From: an uncultured Collinsella sp.
GTDB taxonomy: Bacteria > Actinomycetota > Coriobacteriia > Coriobacteriales > Coriobacteriaceae
Direction of reading: 5' to 3'
Assembly: GCA_902470065.1 (NCBI GenBank)
Contig: CABRFA010000002.1
Location: 1-64,000 of the forward strand
Length of the DNA: 64,000 nt
Below, piece after piece: positions 42,616 to 50,394 of the stretch. The translations under genes were made by a program, and so were the position numbers. The notes beneath the pieces were generated by a model. It did not search any database. It was not told the DNA's origin and saw only the letters and a list, made by a program, of their open reading frames with translations. The number at the start of each line of letters is the position of its first letter. Within the stretch, counting starts at the first letter, position 1.

Positions 42616-43344
42616 TTACTCGGCCTTGGGCTCAGCGGCCATCTCGGCCTCGGAGACCTGCTCCTTGCCGGAGCCAGCGAGGCAGGCGTCAGCCATGAGC
42701 TCGCACATAAGGGTGACAGCGGAGATAGCGTCATCGTTGCAGGGGATGCCGTACTCGACCTCGTCGGGATCGGAGTTGGTGTCGATCAGAGCGACGACGG
42801 GGATGTTCAGACGCTGAGCCTCCTTGATGGCGTTCTCCTCGCGCTTGGTGTCGATGACAAAGAGAGCCTGGGGCAGACCCTTCATGTCGCGGGCGCCACC
42901 GAGGTTGGTCTGGAGCTTGGTGAGCTCCTTGCCGAGAACAGCCTGCTCCTTCTTGGGCAGAACAGCCATGCGGCCGTCCTCGACCATGGCCTCGAGCTCC
43001 TCCATGCGGTTGATGCGGGAGCGGATGGTGACGAAGTTGGTCAGCATACCGCCGAGCCAACGCTGGTTGATGTAAGGCATGTTGGCGCGCTCAGCAGCGT
43101 TCTTGACGGCCTCCTGAGCCTGCTTCTTGGTGCCGACGAACAGCACGTTGCCACCCTTGGCGACGTTCTTGACGAAGGTGTAGGCCTGGTCGGCGTCGAG
43201 GATGGTCTGCTTGAGGTCAAGGATATAGATGCCGTTGCGCTCACCGAAGATGAACGGCTTCATCTTGGGGTTCCAGCGACGGGTCTGATGACCGAAGTGG
43301 CAGCCGGCCTCGAGCAGGGTGCGGATATTAATCTTGGTAGCCAT
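42616..43344 (-). CDS. rpsB: 30S ribosomal protein S2
   Basis: 242 residues with the standard S2 blocks: LLEAGCHFGHQTRRWNPKM, NQRWLGGMLTNF and NIPVVALIDTNSDP. The last 20 residues form an acidic Glu/Ala tail. CAGGAGG precedes the ATG. The leader of about 135 bases could hold the S2 autoregulatory site known from other bacteria, but I did not identify the motif. Confidence 0.97.
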   Translation of the reverse strand: MATKINIRTLLEAGCHFGHQTRRWNPKMKPFIFGERNGIYILDLKQTILDADQAYTFVKNVAKGGNVLFVGTKKQAQEAVKNAAERANMPYINQRWLGGMLTNFVTIRSRINRMEELEAMVEDGRMAVLPKKEQAVLGKELTKLQTNLGGARDMKGLPQALFVIDTKREENAIKEAQRLNIPVVALIDTNSDPDEVEYGIPCNDDAISAVTLMCELMADACLAGSGKEQVSEAEMAAEPKAE

Positions 43345-43485
43345 GTTAAACCTCCTGTGGTTTGCCTCCGCGCGGGGTCATCCTCCAAAACCAACCCGGA
43401 CATGTGCTACCAAAGCCCGGGCACCACGGTATGAAGTAGCCGCGCGTGCGTGATAAAAACCTGTTGCCGTGAAGCAACCCGATGA

Positions 43486-43514
43486 ATGATAGCAGGATTG
43501 CTTCTTCCTGCCAA
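43486..43514 (-). promoter_or_regulatory. rpsB-tsf promoter
   Basis: TTGGCA (43509-43514) and TATCAT (43486-43491, with TGC before it) are spaced exactly 17 bases. Transcription would start near 43479, giving a leader of about 135 bases. Confidence 0.75.
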
Positions 43515-43563
43515 CCCGCAATCAAAACCACACACCTCGGTGCGGCGCGGGACGTCCCAGCCA

Positions 43564-44484
43564 CTATTCGCCGCGGGGATGGGCTTGAGCCACGGCACGT
43601 TTGAGCCGATCGGGTGTGAGATGCGTGTAAATCTGCGTCGTGGACAGGCTCGCATGGCCCAGCAGCTCTTGAACCGAGCGCAGGTCCGCACCGCCCTCGA
43701 GCAAGTCGGTCGCAAAGGTATGGCGCATCGCATGCGGGGCGATGTCGGCCGGAATGCCGGCGAGCGTCGCCAGCGTATGGAACCGCCGCCTGAGCATGGC
43801 GGCACTCATGCGATTGCCGCGCGCCGATATAAGCAGCGGATGCGGCCCGGTGGCGGGGTCACGGCGCTTTGCCTGAGCGAGCAACACCGGCCTCCCCTCC
43901 TCAATATAGAAACGCGTCACCTCGAGCGCACGACGATACAGGGGGACGATACGTTCTTTGCTCCCCTTGCCCCACAGACGCAGCGTGCGTTCGGACCAAG
44001 CGATGGACTCCACATTGAGTGCTGCGAGCTCAGAGATACGGGCGCCAGATGCATAGAGCAACTCGAGCATTGCCGCATCGCGCAGTCCCGCGGGCGTCGA
44101 GGTATCAGGCGTCTTGAGCAGTGCCTCGACCTGCTGAGTCGTAAGGACGCCCGGCAGGTCGCGCGGCAGCTTGGGCGATGCGATAGCCGAGACCGCATCA
44201 CCCTCGACAATCCCCTCGGCAGCCATCCACCGATAGAGCGAGCGAATGGCAGACAGATGCGCCGCAAACGTTCGGGGAGCCACCTGCTCACGCGAAAGCT
44301 CGGCAAGATAGCGACGAATGGTGCGCACGTCGGCAGCGAAAGCATCGATATCCTCGCGCTCGCACCAGGCAGCAAAGCGCTCCAGTCTCGAGCCATAGGC
44401 AGTCACCGTGTTGGGAGAAAGTCCCTCGACACGTGCGATATAGGCGATAAACGAGTCGACGGTGTCGTACAGGTCAAAGGCTAT
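43564..44484 (-). CDS. xerC: tyrosine recombinase XerC-like, apparent AUA start
   Basis: 306 residues if started at ATA 44484. The N-terminal core-binding domain (VDSFIAYIARVEGLSPNTV, then TAYGSRLERFAAWC) lies upstream of the first ordinary start, GTG 44406. The catalytic set is complete: Arg in SGARISELAAL, Lys in GKGSKER, HAMRHTFA, LGHASLSTTQIYTH with the nucleophilic Tyr. It likely resolves chromosome dimers at dif. The open frame upstream contains no ATG, GTG or TTG. ATA 44484 forms ATAG with the trmFO stop and has GGAGG nine bases upstream. CTG 44472 is the other option. XerC rather than XerD is inferred from the trmFO neighbour. Confidence 0.85.
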   Translation of the reverse strand: MAFDLYDTVDSFIAYIARVEGLSPNTVTAYGSRLERFAAWCEREDIDAFAADVRTIRRYLAELSREQVAPRTFAAHLSAIRSLYRWMAAEGIVEGDAVSAIASPKLPRDLPGVLTTQQVEALLKTPDTSTPAGLRDAAMLELLYASGARISELAALNVESIAWSERTLRLWGKGSKERIVPLYRRALEVTRFYIEEGRPVLLAQAKRRDPATGPHPLLISARGNRMSAAMLRRRFHTLATLAGIPADIAPHAMRHTFATDLLEGGADLRSVQELLGHASLSTTQIYTHLTPDRLKRAVAQAHPRGE

Positions 44485-45818
44485 GACCGGTCGCCTCCAA
44501 ACAAATCGGGGCGAGTGACCAGATAGGCATCAAGGGCCTCGAGCGCACGGTCCGCATAGGCCTGGTAGCGGTCGCGCTTGCTGCGGCGCTTACCATCCTC
44601 GAGTGGCGGCACCAGGCCAAAGTTGACATGCATGGGCTGATAGCCAACGGTGGCAGGATCGGTCGCATAGCCCACGAGCGCACCCAGGGCGCCCACACGC
44701 GGCAACTCGACGCCCGCGGCACCGATAGCATCGGCATAGGTGTTGAGCGCCGCGAGCAGACCGGTCGCCACGGCTTCCATGTACCCCTCGGTGCCGGTAA
44801 TCTGACCGGCCAGACGCACGCCGGTACCGGGCACGGCAAAGGTGCCATCGAGCACGTGCGGGGCGTCGACAAAGGTATTGCGGTGCATGACACCGTAGCG
44901 GAAGAACTCAGCGTTCTCCAGGCCCGGCACCATATGGAAGACGCGCTTCTGCTCGCCAAAGGTCAAGTTGGTCTGGAAGCCCACCAGGTTATAGGCGGTC
45001 TTCTCCTTGTTCTCGGCACGCAGCTGAATCGCCGCCCAGGGGCGACGTCCGGTACGCGGGTCGGTGAGGCCGACGGGCTTCATGGCGCCAAAGCGAATGG
45101 CGTCCTTGCCGGTGCGCGCAACTTCCTCGGCAGGCTGGCAGGCCTGGAACAGATCGCCGCCCTCAAAGTCTTTGAGCACCACGCGGTCGGCCGTGGTAAG
45201 CGCCTCGATAAAGGCCTCGTACTCCTCCTTGTTGAGCGGAGCGTTGAGATAGTCGCCGCTCCCCTGCTCCTCGTAGCGCGACTGCGAGAACAGCACGTCC
45301 ATATCGAGCGTGGAGGCATCGACGATCGGCGCCGCGGCATCGAAGAACGCAAGGGCGTCGCCACCGACGAGCTTCATGACCTCTTCGCTCAGCGCCGGTG
45401 AACACAGCGGGCCCGCGGCAATGACCACGTGACCCTCGGGAATCTGCGTGACCTCGCCGTGCACGACCTCGATATTGGGACGAGCGGCAACCTCGGCCTC
45501 GACAAGCTCGGAAAACTTGACGCGGTCGACCGCCAGGGCACCGCCGGCGGGAACAGCCGCGCGATGGGCGCAATCGAGCAGGACTGAACCCATGCGCTCA
45601 AGCTCAGCTTTCAGCAAACCAGCCGCGGAATCCGGACGGGTCGACTTAAACGAATTGGAGCAGACGAGCTCTGCCAGATGATCGGTATGGTGGGCCGGGG
45701 AGCTCACCTGGGGGCGCATCTCGCACAGCTTTACGGCAAACCCGCGGTCTGCCAGCTGGATCGCGCACTCCGAACCCGCCAGACCGCCACCGATAACTGT
45801 CACCTGATCGAACTGCAT
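44481..45818 (-). CDS. trmFO: methylenetetrahydrofolate-tRNA-(uracil-5-)-methyltransferase
   Basis: A folate- and FAD-dependent enzyme making m5U54 in tRNA, the Gram-positive alternative to TrmA. The 445 residues start with the dinucleotide fold VTVIGGGLAGSECAIQLADRG and contain LVCSNSFKS and the late GTEGYMEAVATGLLAA block with a catalytic-region Cys upstream. AAAGGTG lies seven bases before ATG 45818. TTG 45824 is a possible earlier start. Confidence 0.95.
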   Translation of the reverse strand: MQFDQVTVIGGGLAGSECAIQLADRGFAVKLCEMRPQVSSPAHHTDHLAELVCSNSFKSTRPDSAAGLLKAELERMGSVLLDCAHRAAVPAGGALAVDRVKFSELVEAEVAARPNIEVVHGEVTQIPEGHVVIAAGPLCSPALSEEVMKLVGGDALAFFDAAAPIVDASTLDMDVLFSQSRYEEQGSGDYLNAPLNKEEYEAFIEALTTADRVVLKDFEGGDLFQACQPAEEVARTGKDAIRFGAMKPVGLTDPRTGRRPWAAIQLRAENKEKTAYNLVGFQTNLTFGEQKRVFHMVPGLENAEFFRYGVMHRNTFVDAPHVLDGTFAVPGTGVRLAGQITGTEGYMEAVATGLLAALNTYADAIGAAGVELPRVGALGALVGYATDPATVGYQPMHVNFGLVPPLEDGKRRSKRDRYQAYADRALEALDAYLVTRPDLFGGDRS

Positions 45819-45832
45819 CTGCAAACACCTTT

Positions 45833-46768
45833 CTAATTGACACGTTTTCCATTGTGACCGAAGGGTGTCTGGGCGTGAAGGGCAAACTTGGAGGGCGCAT
45901 ACCTTCCATCCATCATGCGCTCGATAAGACCCTCGAGTTCAAGCGAACCCAAGAGTTTGAGTACGCCGACAGCATCGAGCGAGACGAGCGCCGCGATGTC
46001 GTCGACCTTGAGCGGAGAGGCGATGAGCGCATGCATCACGGTCTGCTGCGTTGGATCCAGGTCGGCAATGCCGGGAGCATCGGGGCGCGAGTAGCGCAGG
46101 GTTCCGTAGATGCGTGAGATAGCCATCTCGATAGATTCCTCGTCGACGATGCAGCAGGCACCGTTCGCAATGAGGTAATTCGTGCCACGCGACTCGGGCG
46201 ATAGGATCGACCCCGGCACGGCAAGAAGTTCGCGCCCCAAATCCATAGCAGCCTCGGCTGTGGAAAACGTCCCAGAAGGCATACCCGCCTCGGATACAAA
46301 GAGGGCTTGCGACAGGGCCGCGATCACGCGATTGCGGCGCGGAAAGGCAAACTTGCGCGGTCCCATGCCCCACGGAGAGATCGACACGACCGCGCCACCC
46401 GTATCGAGCGTGCGTGTAATAAGCCCCGCGCTCGAACGCGGGTAGACCACGTCGGCGCCCGTCCCCAGCACCACGACGTGTTTGCCGCCGGCGTTGACCG
46501 CAGCCCAACCCGAGGCTTGGTCACAACCGACCGCGCCGCCCGAAACTACCGTCACTCCCGCCTCGACCGCCACCTTTGCCGCAAGCTCTGCCACGGCAAG
46601 ACCATACGGCGAGGCCTTGCGCGCGCCGATGATGGAGAGCGCGGGTGTCGAAAGCACCTCGGGATTGCCGCGCACATAGAGCGTCTGGGGTACATCAGAA
46701 AGCTCCAAAACGGTCTCGGGATACAACGCGTCGCCTGGATGCAGCTCGAAGGTCCCCTCGGCCATCAT
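45833..46768 (-). CDS. dprA: DNA-processing protein DprA
   Basis: Binds incoming single-stranded DNA and loads RecA during transformation. The 311 residues have the Rossmann-fold core with SIIGARKASPYG, VSGGAVGCDQASG, GTGADVVYP and FPRRNRVIAALS, plus a C-terminal winged-helix-like domain. The start overlaps the comM stop as ATGA, with GGAGGGACCA upstream. Part of the yraN-comM-dprA operon headed by the competence-type repeat. Confidence 0.94.
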   Translation of the reverse strand: MMAEGTFELHPGDALYPETVLELSDVPQTLYVRGNPEVLSTPALSIIGARKASPYGLAVAELAAKVAVEAGVTVVSGGAVGCDQASGWAAVNAGGKHVVVLGTGADVVYPRSSAGLITRTLDTGGAVVSISPWGMGPRKFAFPRRNRVIAALSQALFVSEAGMPSGTFSTAEAAMDLGRELLAVPGSILSPESRGTNYLIANGACCIVDEESIEMAISRIYGTLRYSRPDAPGIADLDPTQQTVMHALIASPLKVDDIAALVSLDAVGVLKLLGSLELEGLIERMMDGRYAPSKFALHAQTPFGHNGKRVN

Positions 46769-48288
46769 TGGTCCCTCCTTCCCTGGTACATCGCCGCCTC
46801 GAGCACGTGGTCCTGCGTCACTTGCTCGCTCTCGGCGACATCTGCGATCGTGCGCGCAATGCGAACCAGGCGCACGATGCCACGCCCTGTGAGATGTGTG
46901 CGTTTGGACAGACCGAGTACGCATTTCTCGGCAGCATCATCGAGCTCAAAGGTCGAAACGACGCCGTCAATGGACCGTGTCTCGTCATCCTCGGCCTCGG
47001 CATCCGCATCGTCCATGCGGGATTCGCGCCAAGCGCGAAAGGCGCGACCGCGCACAACGTAGTCACGTAACTCGGCCGACGACATGCCCTCCGCACCCTC
47101 GATAATCACTTGGGGATCGGGACGGGTCACATCGATCATCATGTCGATACGGTCGGCCAAAGGACCGCGCAGTTTAGACCGATAGCGCTCGACCATCGCC
47201 GCCGAGCAGCGACACGGCACCTCGCGATCGCCCAAAAAGCCGCAGGGGCAGGGATTGCTCGCAGCCAGCAGCTGAAAGCGCGACGGGAAGGTAAAAGCCC
47301 CGTCGACGCGTACGATCCTCACGTAGCCGCGCTCGATGGGCTGACGCAGCGTCTGCAGCACGCCAGTGGGAAACTCGGCAAGCTCGTCCAAAAAGAGCAC
47401 GCCGCCATGAGCAAGGCTGATCTCACCCGGGTGCACCGGGCGCCCACCGCCAATGAGGCCCGCCGTTGAAATGCTGTGATGGGGGCTTCGAAACGGCCGA
47501 TGACCTGCCAATAAGCCATCGATGTTCTCGCCCAAGACCGAATGGATGCACAGTGCCTCCTGCTGATCCTCAACGGAAAGCTCGGGCAGGATGCCGGTCA
47601 TACGGCGTGCGAGCATGGTCTTGCCCGAACCGGGCGAGCCGATCATGAGCAGGCCGAGCTCGCCGGCCGCCGCAAGCGCCATGCCGCGTTTAGCGACTTC
47701 CTGCCCCAGCACGTCTGCATAGTCGAGCTCGGGCTCAAAGGTCGCCTCGACACCCTCGGAATCCAAGTAGTGCCGTGCGGCATCGCCCATGCCGTGAGCA
47801 AGCTGAGACAGATGGTCGATAAAGCCGCAATCCACGCCCGCGAGTGGCACATGCTGGTCGGACCTGCCGGCGATAAAAGACAGCCCCATGTCGCGAGCCA
47901 GCAGCTGAAACGCCACCTCGCCCTTGACGGGAAGCACCGTGCCATCCAGACCGAGCTCGCCGGCAATGAGGCAGCGGTCGAGATTGTCGCGGGGAATCTG
48001 TCCGTCGGCTGCCAGAACCGCGATGGCGATGGGCAGATCAAAGCCGCTACCGGTCTTGCGGATATCGCCGGGTGCCAGGTTAACGGTAATGCCCGAGCGT
48101 GGGATCTCGAACCCGGCGGAGCGCATCGCGCAGCGAATACGACCGCGTGACTCCATCACCTCCATACTCGGAATGCCGAGCATCTGGATGCCCGGAACGC
48201 CACCGGCAAGCGAGACCTCGACCGTGACGTGAATCGCCTCGACGCCACGGATGCAGGCTGCGTGAACGGCAAACGTCTCGAACGCCAT
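46765..48288 (-). CDS. comM: ComM-like AAA ATPase (Mg-chelatase family)
   Basis: A helicase that extends branch migration of transforming DNA in naturally competent bacteria. The 507 residues have an N-terminal Lon-like domain (VEVSLAGGVPGIQMLGIPSMEVMESRGRI), Walker A IGSPGSGKTMLARR, Walker B GGVLFLDELAEF, a Cys block in NPCPCGFLGD..CRC, and the C-terminal Mg-chelatase domain. The ATG overlaps the yraN stop by one base. Confidence 0.94.
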   Translation of the reverse strand: MAFETFAVHAACIRGVEAIHVTVEVSLAGGVPGIQMLGIPSMEVMESRGRIRCAMRSAGFEIPRSGITVNLAPGDIRKTGSGFDLPIAIAVLAADGQIPRDNLDRCLIAGELGLDGTVLPVKGEVAFQLLARDMGLSFIAGRSDQHVPLAGVDCGFIDHLSQLAHGMGDAARHYLDSEGVEATFEPELDYADVLGQEVAKRGMALAAAGELGLLMIGSPGSGKTMLARRMTGILPELSVEDQQEALCIHSVLGENIDGLLAGHRPFRSPHHSISTAGLIGGGRPVHPGEISLAHGGVLFLDELAEFPTGVLQTLRQPIERGYVRIVRVDGAFTFPSRFQLLAASNPCPCGFLGDREVPCRCSAAMVERYRSKLRGPLADRIDMMIDVTRPDPQVIIEGAEGMSSAELRDYVVRGRAFRAWRESRMDDADAEAEDDETRSIDGVVSTFELDDAAEKCVLGLSKRTHLTGRGIVRLVRIARTIADVAESEQVTQDHVLEAAMYQGRRDQ

Positions 48289-48773
48289 CACGACACCTGC
48301 CAATCGAACGCGTTGTACTGATGCTCGATCTCGGCGATATGCCCGCCGCGGATGGTGACACCCACGGCATCGAAGCGAATCGCCTTGAGCGGATAATGCT
48401 CCATGAGATAGCAACTTGCGATGCGGCGGTAGCGGCGTTGCTTTTGGGCGTCCACGGCCTCCTCGGGAAAGACCCGCGTGGTGCAATCCAGGGCGACGCG
48501 TCTCGTGTTGACCTCGGCCATCACCACGACATCGTCGAGCTCATCGAGCAGCACCAGGTCGGCCTCGCCCTCGGTGCAACGATAGCCCTGCTCCAGCAAG
48601 GTGTAGCCGCGCTCGTTAAAGTAGTCGATGGTGATCAGCTCGCCCAGCATGCCCAGCTCGCGGGGACTGAGTCCCTTGATAAACTCGGGCGTAATCGCCC
48701 CGCAGTCGAGCTCGCCGTCTTCCCAGCGCTCCTTGAGTTGCTGCGTCTTGCTCTTTTTGCTTGCGGCACACAT
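48288..48773 (-). CDS. yraN: YraN family (UPF0102) nuclease-like protein
   Basis: 161 residues of the UPF0102 family, which has a restriction-endonuclease-like fold: GELITIDYFNERGYTLLEQ, then EGEADLVLLDELDDVVVMAEV with the acidic-Lys-like site. The first 40 residues (KKSKTQQLKERWEDGELD and onwards) are an extension not usual in the family. AAAGGAG precedes the ATG. Its biochemical role is not settled. Association with comM-dprA is common and suggests DNA processing. Confidence 0.88.
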   Translation of the reverse strand: MCAASKKSKTQQLKERWEDGELDCGAITPEFIKGLSPRELGMLGELITIDYFNERGYTLLEQGYRCTEGEADLVLLDELDDVVVMAEVNTRRVALDCTTRVFPEEAVDAQKQRRYRRIASCYLMEHYPLKAIRFDAVGVTIRGGHIAEIEHQYNAFDWQVS

Positions 48774-48841
48774 GGGGTCTCCTTTCCCGCACACTGCATT
48801 GCCCCGATGATGAGGGCACCTTTCATGCGGGTAAGTACCGG

Positions 48842-48863
48842 AAGCTGACCAAAAGCTGACCAA
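48842..48863 (-). promoter_or_regulatory. competence-associated direct repeat, yraN-comM-dprA copy
   Basis: AAGCTGACCAA occurs twice in perfect tandem (48842-48852 and 48853-48863, plus strand). The near edge is 69 bases from the yraN start. The comEA promoter region carries the same unit plus a degenerate partner at 73 bases. No clear -35/-10 pair is seen between the repeats and the gene. Confidence 0.65.
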
Positions 48864-48870
48864 ATGCCGT

Positions 48871-48914
48871 CAAAAAACGGGCCGTACGCAACAATCACGT
48901 TGCACACGGCCCGC
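48871..48914 (-). terminator. rnhB terminator
   Basis: On the minus strand CGGGCCGT..GCAAC pairs with GTTGC..ACGGCCCG and is followed by TTTTTTG. It sits right beside the competence-type repeat, so the repeat starts a fresh transcription unit. Confidence 0.88.
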
Positions 48915-48961
48915 TACCAGCAGGTTTATAAACCCCAGAGGTCCCTGTCTCCACAATTGAC

Positions 48962-49750
48962 CTAGAAAAGGCGCTCAGTCTGCAGAAAGTTTCCGCAAAA
49001 GCTCACACGGTGCAACGGAGAAAGACCATGTTTGCGAATAGCCTCGATGTGTTCGGGGCTCGCATAGCCTTTCGATTCGGCCAAATGGTACTCGGGATAC
49101 TCGGCATCGTACTCGACCATCATCTCGTCACGCGTGACCTTTGCCATGATGGATGCCGCGGCGATGCAGGCGATCTTGGCGTCGCCCTTGACCACGTCGT
49201 GCTCGTTAGGAACGGCGCCCAAGGGGTTACCGTCCATAAGCACGCAATCGGGCTCGAGCCCCGTATCGGCCACGGCGCCCGCAACGGCGGTACGGATAGC
49301 ACGGGCCATGCCCATCTCATCGATATCCTTAGGCGCGATATGGCAAAAACCGATCGCAGTCGCCACCTCGGCAATCTTCACCGAGAGCAGCTCACGGCGC
49401 GCCGGCGTGAGCTTTTTGGAATCGTTGATGCCCCAGATGCGCGGCTCCATCGGAAGACACACGGCACACACGGTCAAGGGACCCGCTACCGAGCCACGAC
49501 CCACCTCGTCGACGCCCACGACCACGCCATCGCCGCCAAGCTCATACATAAGCTCGTACATGTCATTGACGCGCTCGCGCTCGGCAAGCTCTTTGGCATG
49601 GCGTTTAAGGGCACGCTCGCAAGCCTTGATCACCTGCTGGCGCGGATCCTCGCGATAATGCTCCACGAGGGCGGGAATCTCCTCGAACGTGGCACTCGCC
49701 AGCTCGCCGGCAACCTGCGATGCCGAAACCGAGCTCGTCATATTGGCCAT
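48962..49750 (-). CDS. rnhB: ribonuclease HII
   Basis: Removes ribonucleotides from DNA. The 262 residues carry VVVGVDEVGRGSVAGPL with the first acidic residues, the LMDGNPLG Asp block and KGDAKIACIAAASIMAKV. About 70 residues precede the catalytic core, a helical region seen in RNase HII of Gram-positives. AAGGAGG lies seven bases before ATG 49750. It follows rplS after a terminator. Confidence 0.94.
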   Translation of the reverse strand: MANMTSSVSASQVAGELASATFEEIPALVEHYREDPRQQVIKACERALKRHAKELAERERVNDMYELMYELGGDGVVVGVDEVGRGSVAGPLTVCAVCLPMEPRIWGINDSKKLTPARRELLSVKIAEVATAIGFCHIAPKDIDEMGMARAIRTAVAGAVADTGLEPDCVLMDGNPLGAVPNEHDVVKGDAKIACIAAASIMAKVTRDEMMVEYDAEYPEYHLAESKGYASPEHIEAIRKHGLSPLHRVSFCGNFLQTERLF

Positions 49751-49780
49751 ACCAGGCCCTCCTTGCATGCAAATCAGATA

Positions 49781-49809
49781 AAAAGAAGGGCCACCCGAAG
49801 GTGACCCTT
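49781..49809 (-). terminator. rplS terminator
   Basis: AAGGGTCACC and GGTGGCCCTT pair on the minus strand around a TTCG tetraloop and are followed by CTTTTTA. Confidence 0.85.
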
Positions 49810-49843
49810 ACGTCCAAACGAGTGAACAGACGCTGCGATCTTC

Positions 49844-50185
49844 TTAGCGCTTCTCGGGGATGCGAGCAGCCTTGCCCACCTTGTCGCGGAGGTAGTACAG
49901 CTTGGCGCGACGAACGCGACCATGACGAACGACCTCGAGCTTGGCGATCTTGGGGCTGTGAAGCGGGAAGGTACGCTCAACACCGACACCGAAGGACATC
50001 TTGCGGACGGTGAAGGTCTCGCGGGCACCGGCGCCGGCCATGCGGATGACGTCGCCCTGGAAGACCTGGATGCGCTCGCGGTCGCCTTCCTTAATGCGGT
50101 AGTGAACCTTGACGTTGTCGGCGACGCGAACCTGAGGAATGTCCTCGCGGATCTGCTGACGCTCGATTGCGCGGATGTAATCCAT
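49844..50185 (-). CDS. rplS: 50S ribosomal protein L19
   Basis: 113 residues with the family blocks RVADNVKVHYRIKEGDRERIQVFQG, GVERTFPLHSPKIAKLEVVRHG and VRRAKLYYLR. The ATG at 50185 has AAGGA seven bases upstream. A TTG six bases earlier is less likely. L19 is separated here from the rpsP-rimM-trmD operon that it often joins. Confidence 0.97.
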   Translation of the reverse strand: MDYIRAIERQQIREDIPQVRVADNVKVHYRIKEGDRERIQVFQGDVIRMAGAGARETFTVRKMSFGVGVERTFPLHSPKIAKLEVVRHGRVRRAKLYYLRDKVGKAARIPEKR

Positions 50186-50254
50186 GTGCAATTCCTTACT
50201 CTTCTAGAGGTGCCGTACCACCTTGGCCGGCACGTAGTTGAACAAACATATTCG

Positions 50255-50282
50255 AGTATACACGCGCGGGTTTCTGCTGCAA
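50255..50282 (-). promoter_or_regulatory. rplS promoter
   Basis: TTGCAG (50277-50282) and TATACT (50255-50260) are spaced 16 bases. The predicted leader is about 60 bases. Confidence 0.7.
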
Positions 50283-50328
50283 GAACAATTTTTTACGCAG
50301 ACAAAAAGACAAAACCCGAACATGATAA

Positions 50329-50356
50329 CCGCCCGTCTCACGAACGAGACGGGCGG
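50329..50356 (-). terminator. ppdK terminator
   Basis: CCGCCCGTCTC and GAGACGGGCGG form a perfect 11-bp stem about 40 bases after the ppdK stop. The T-richness downstream is spread out (TTATC, then GGGTTTTGTCTTTTTG). Confidence 0.8.
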
Positions 50357-50394
50357 CATGAAGGGGGCTACGCTAGGCGTCTATACCCAAAACG

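Noticed and set aside
46769..46924. Extended N-terminus of DprA
   Set aside because: The extra 52 residues are Arg-rich shadow of comM. The ATGA overlap with GGAGG gives a normal DprA start.
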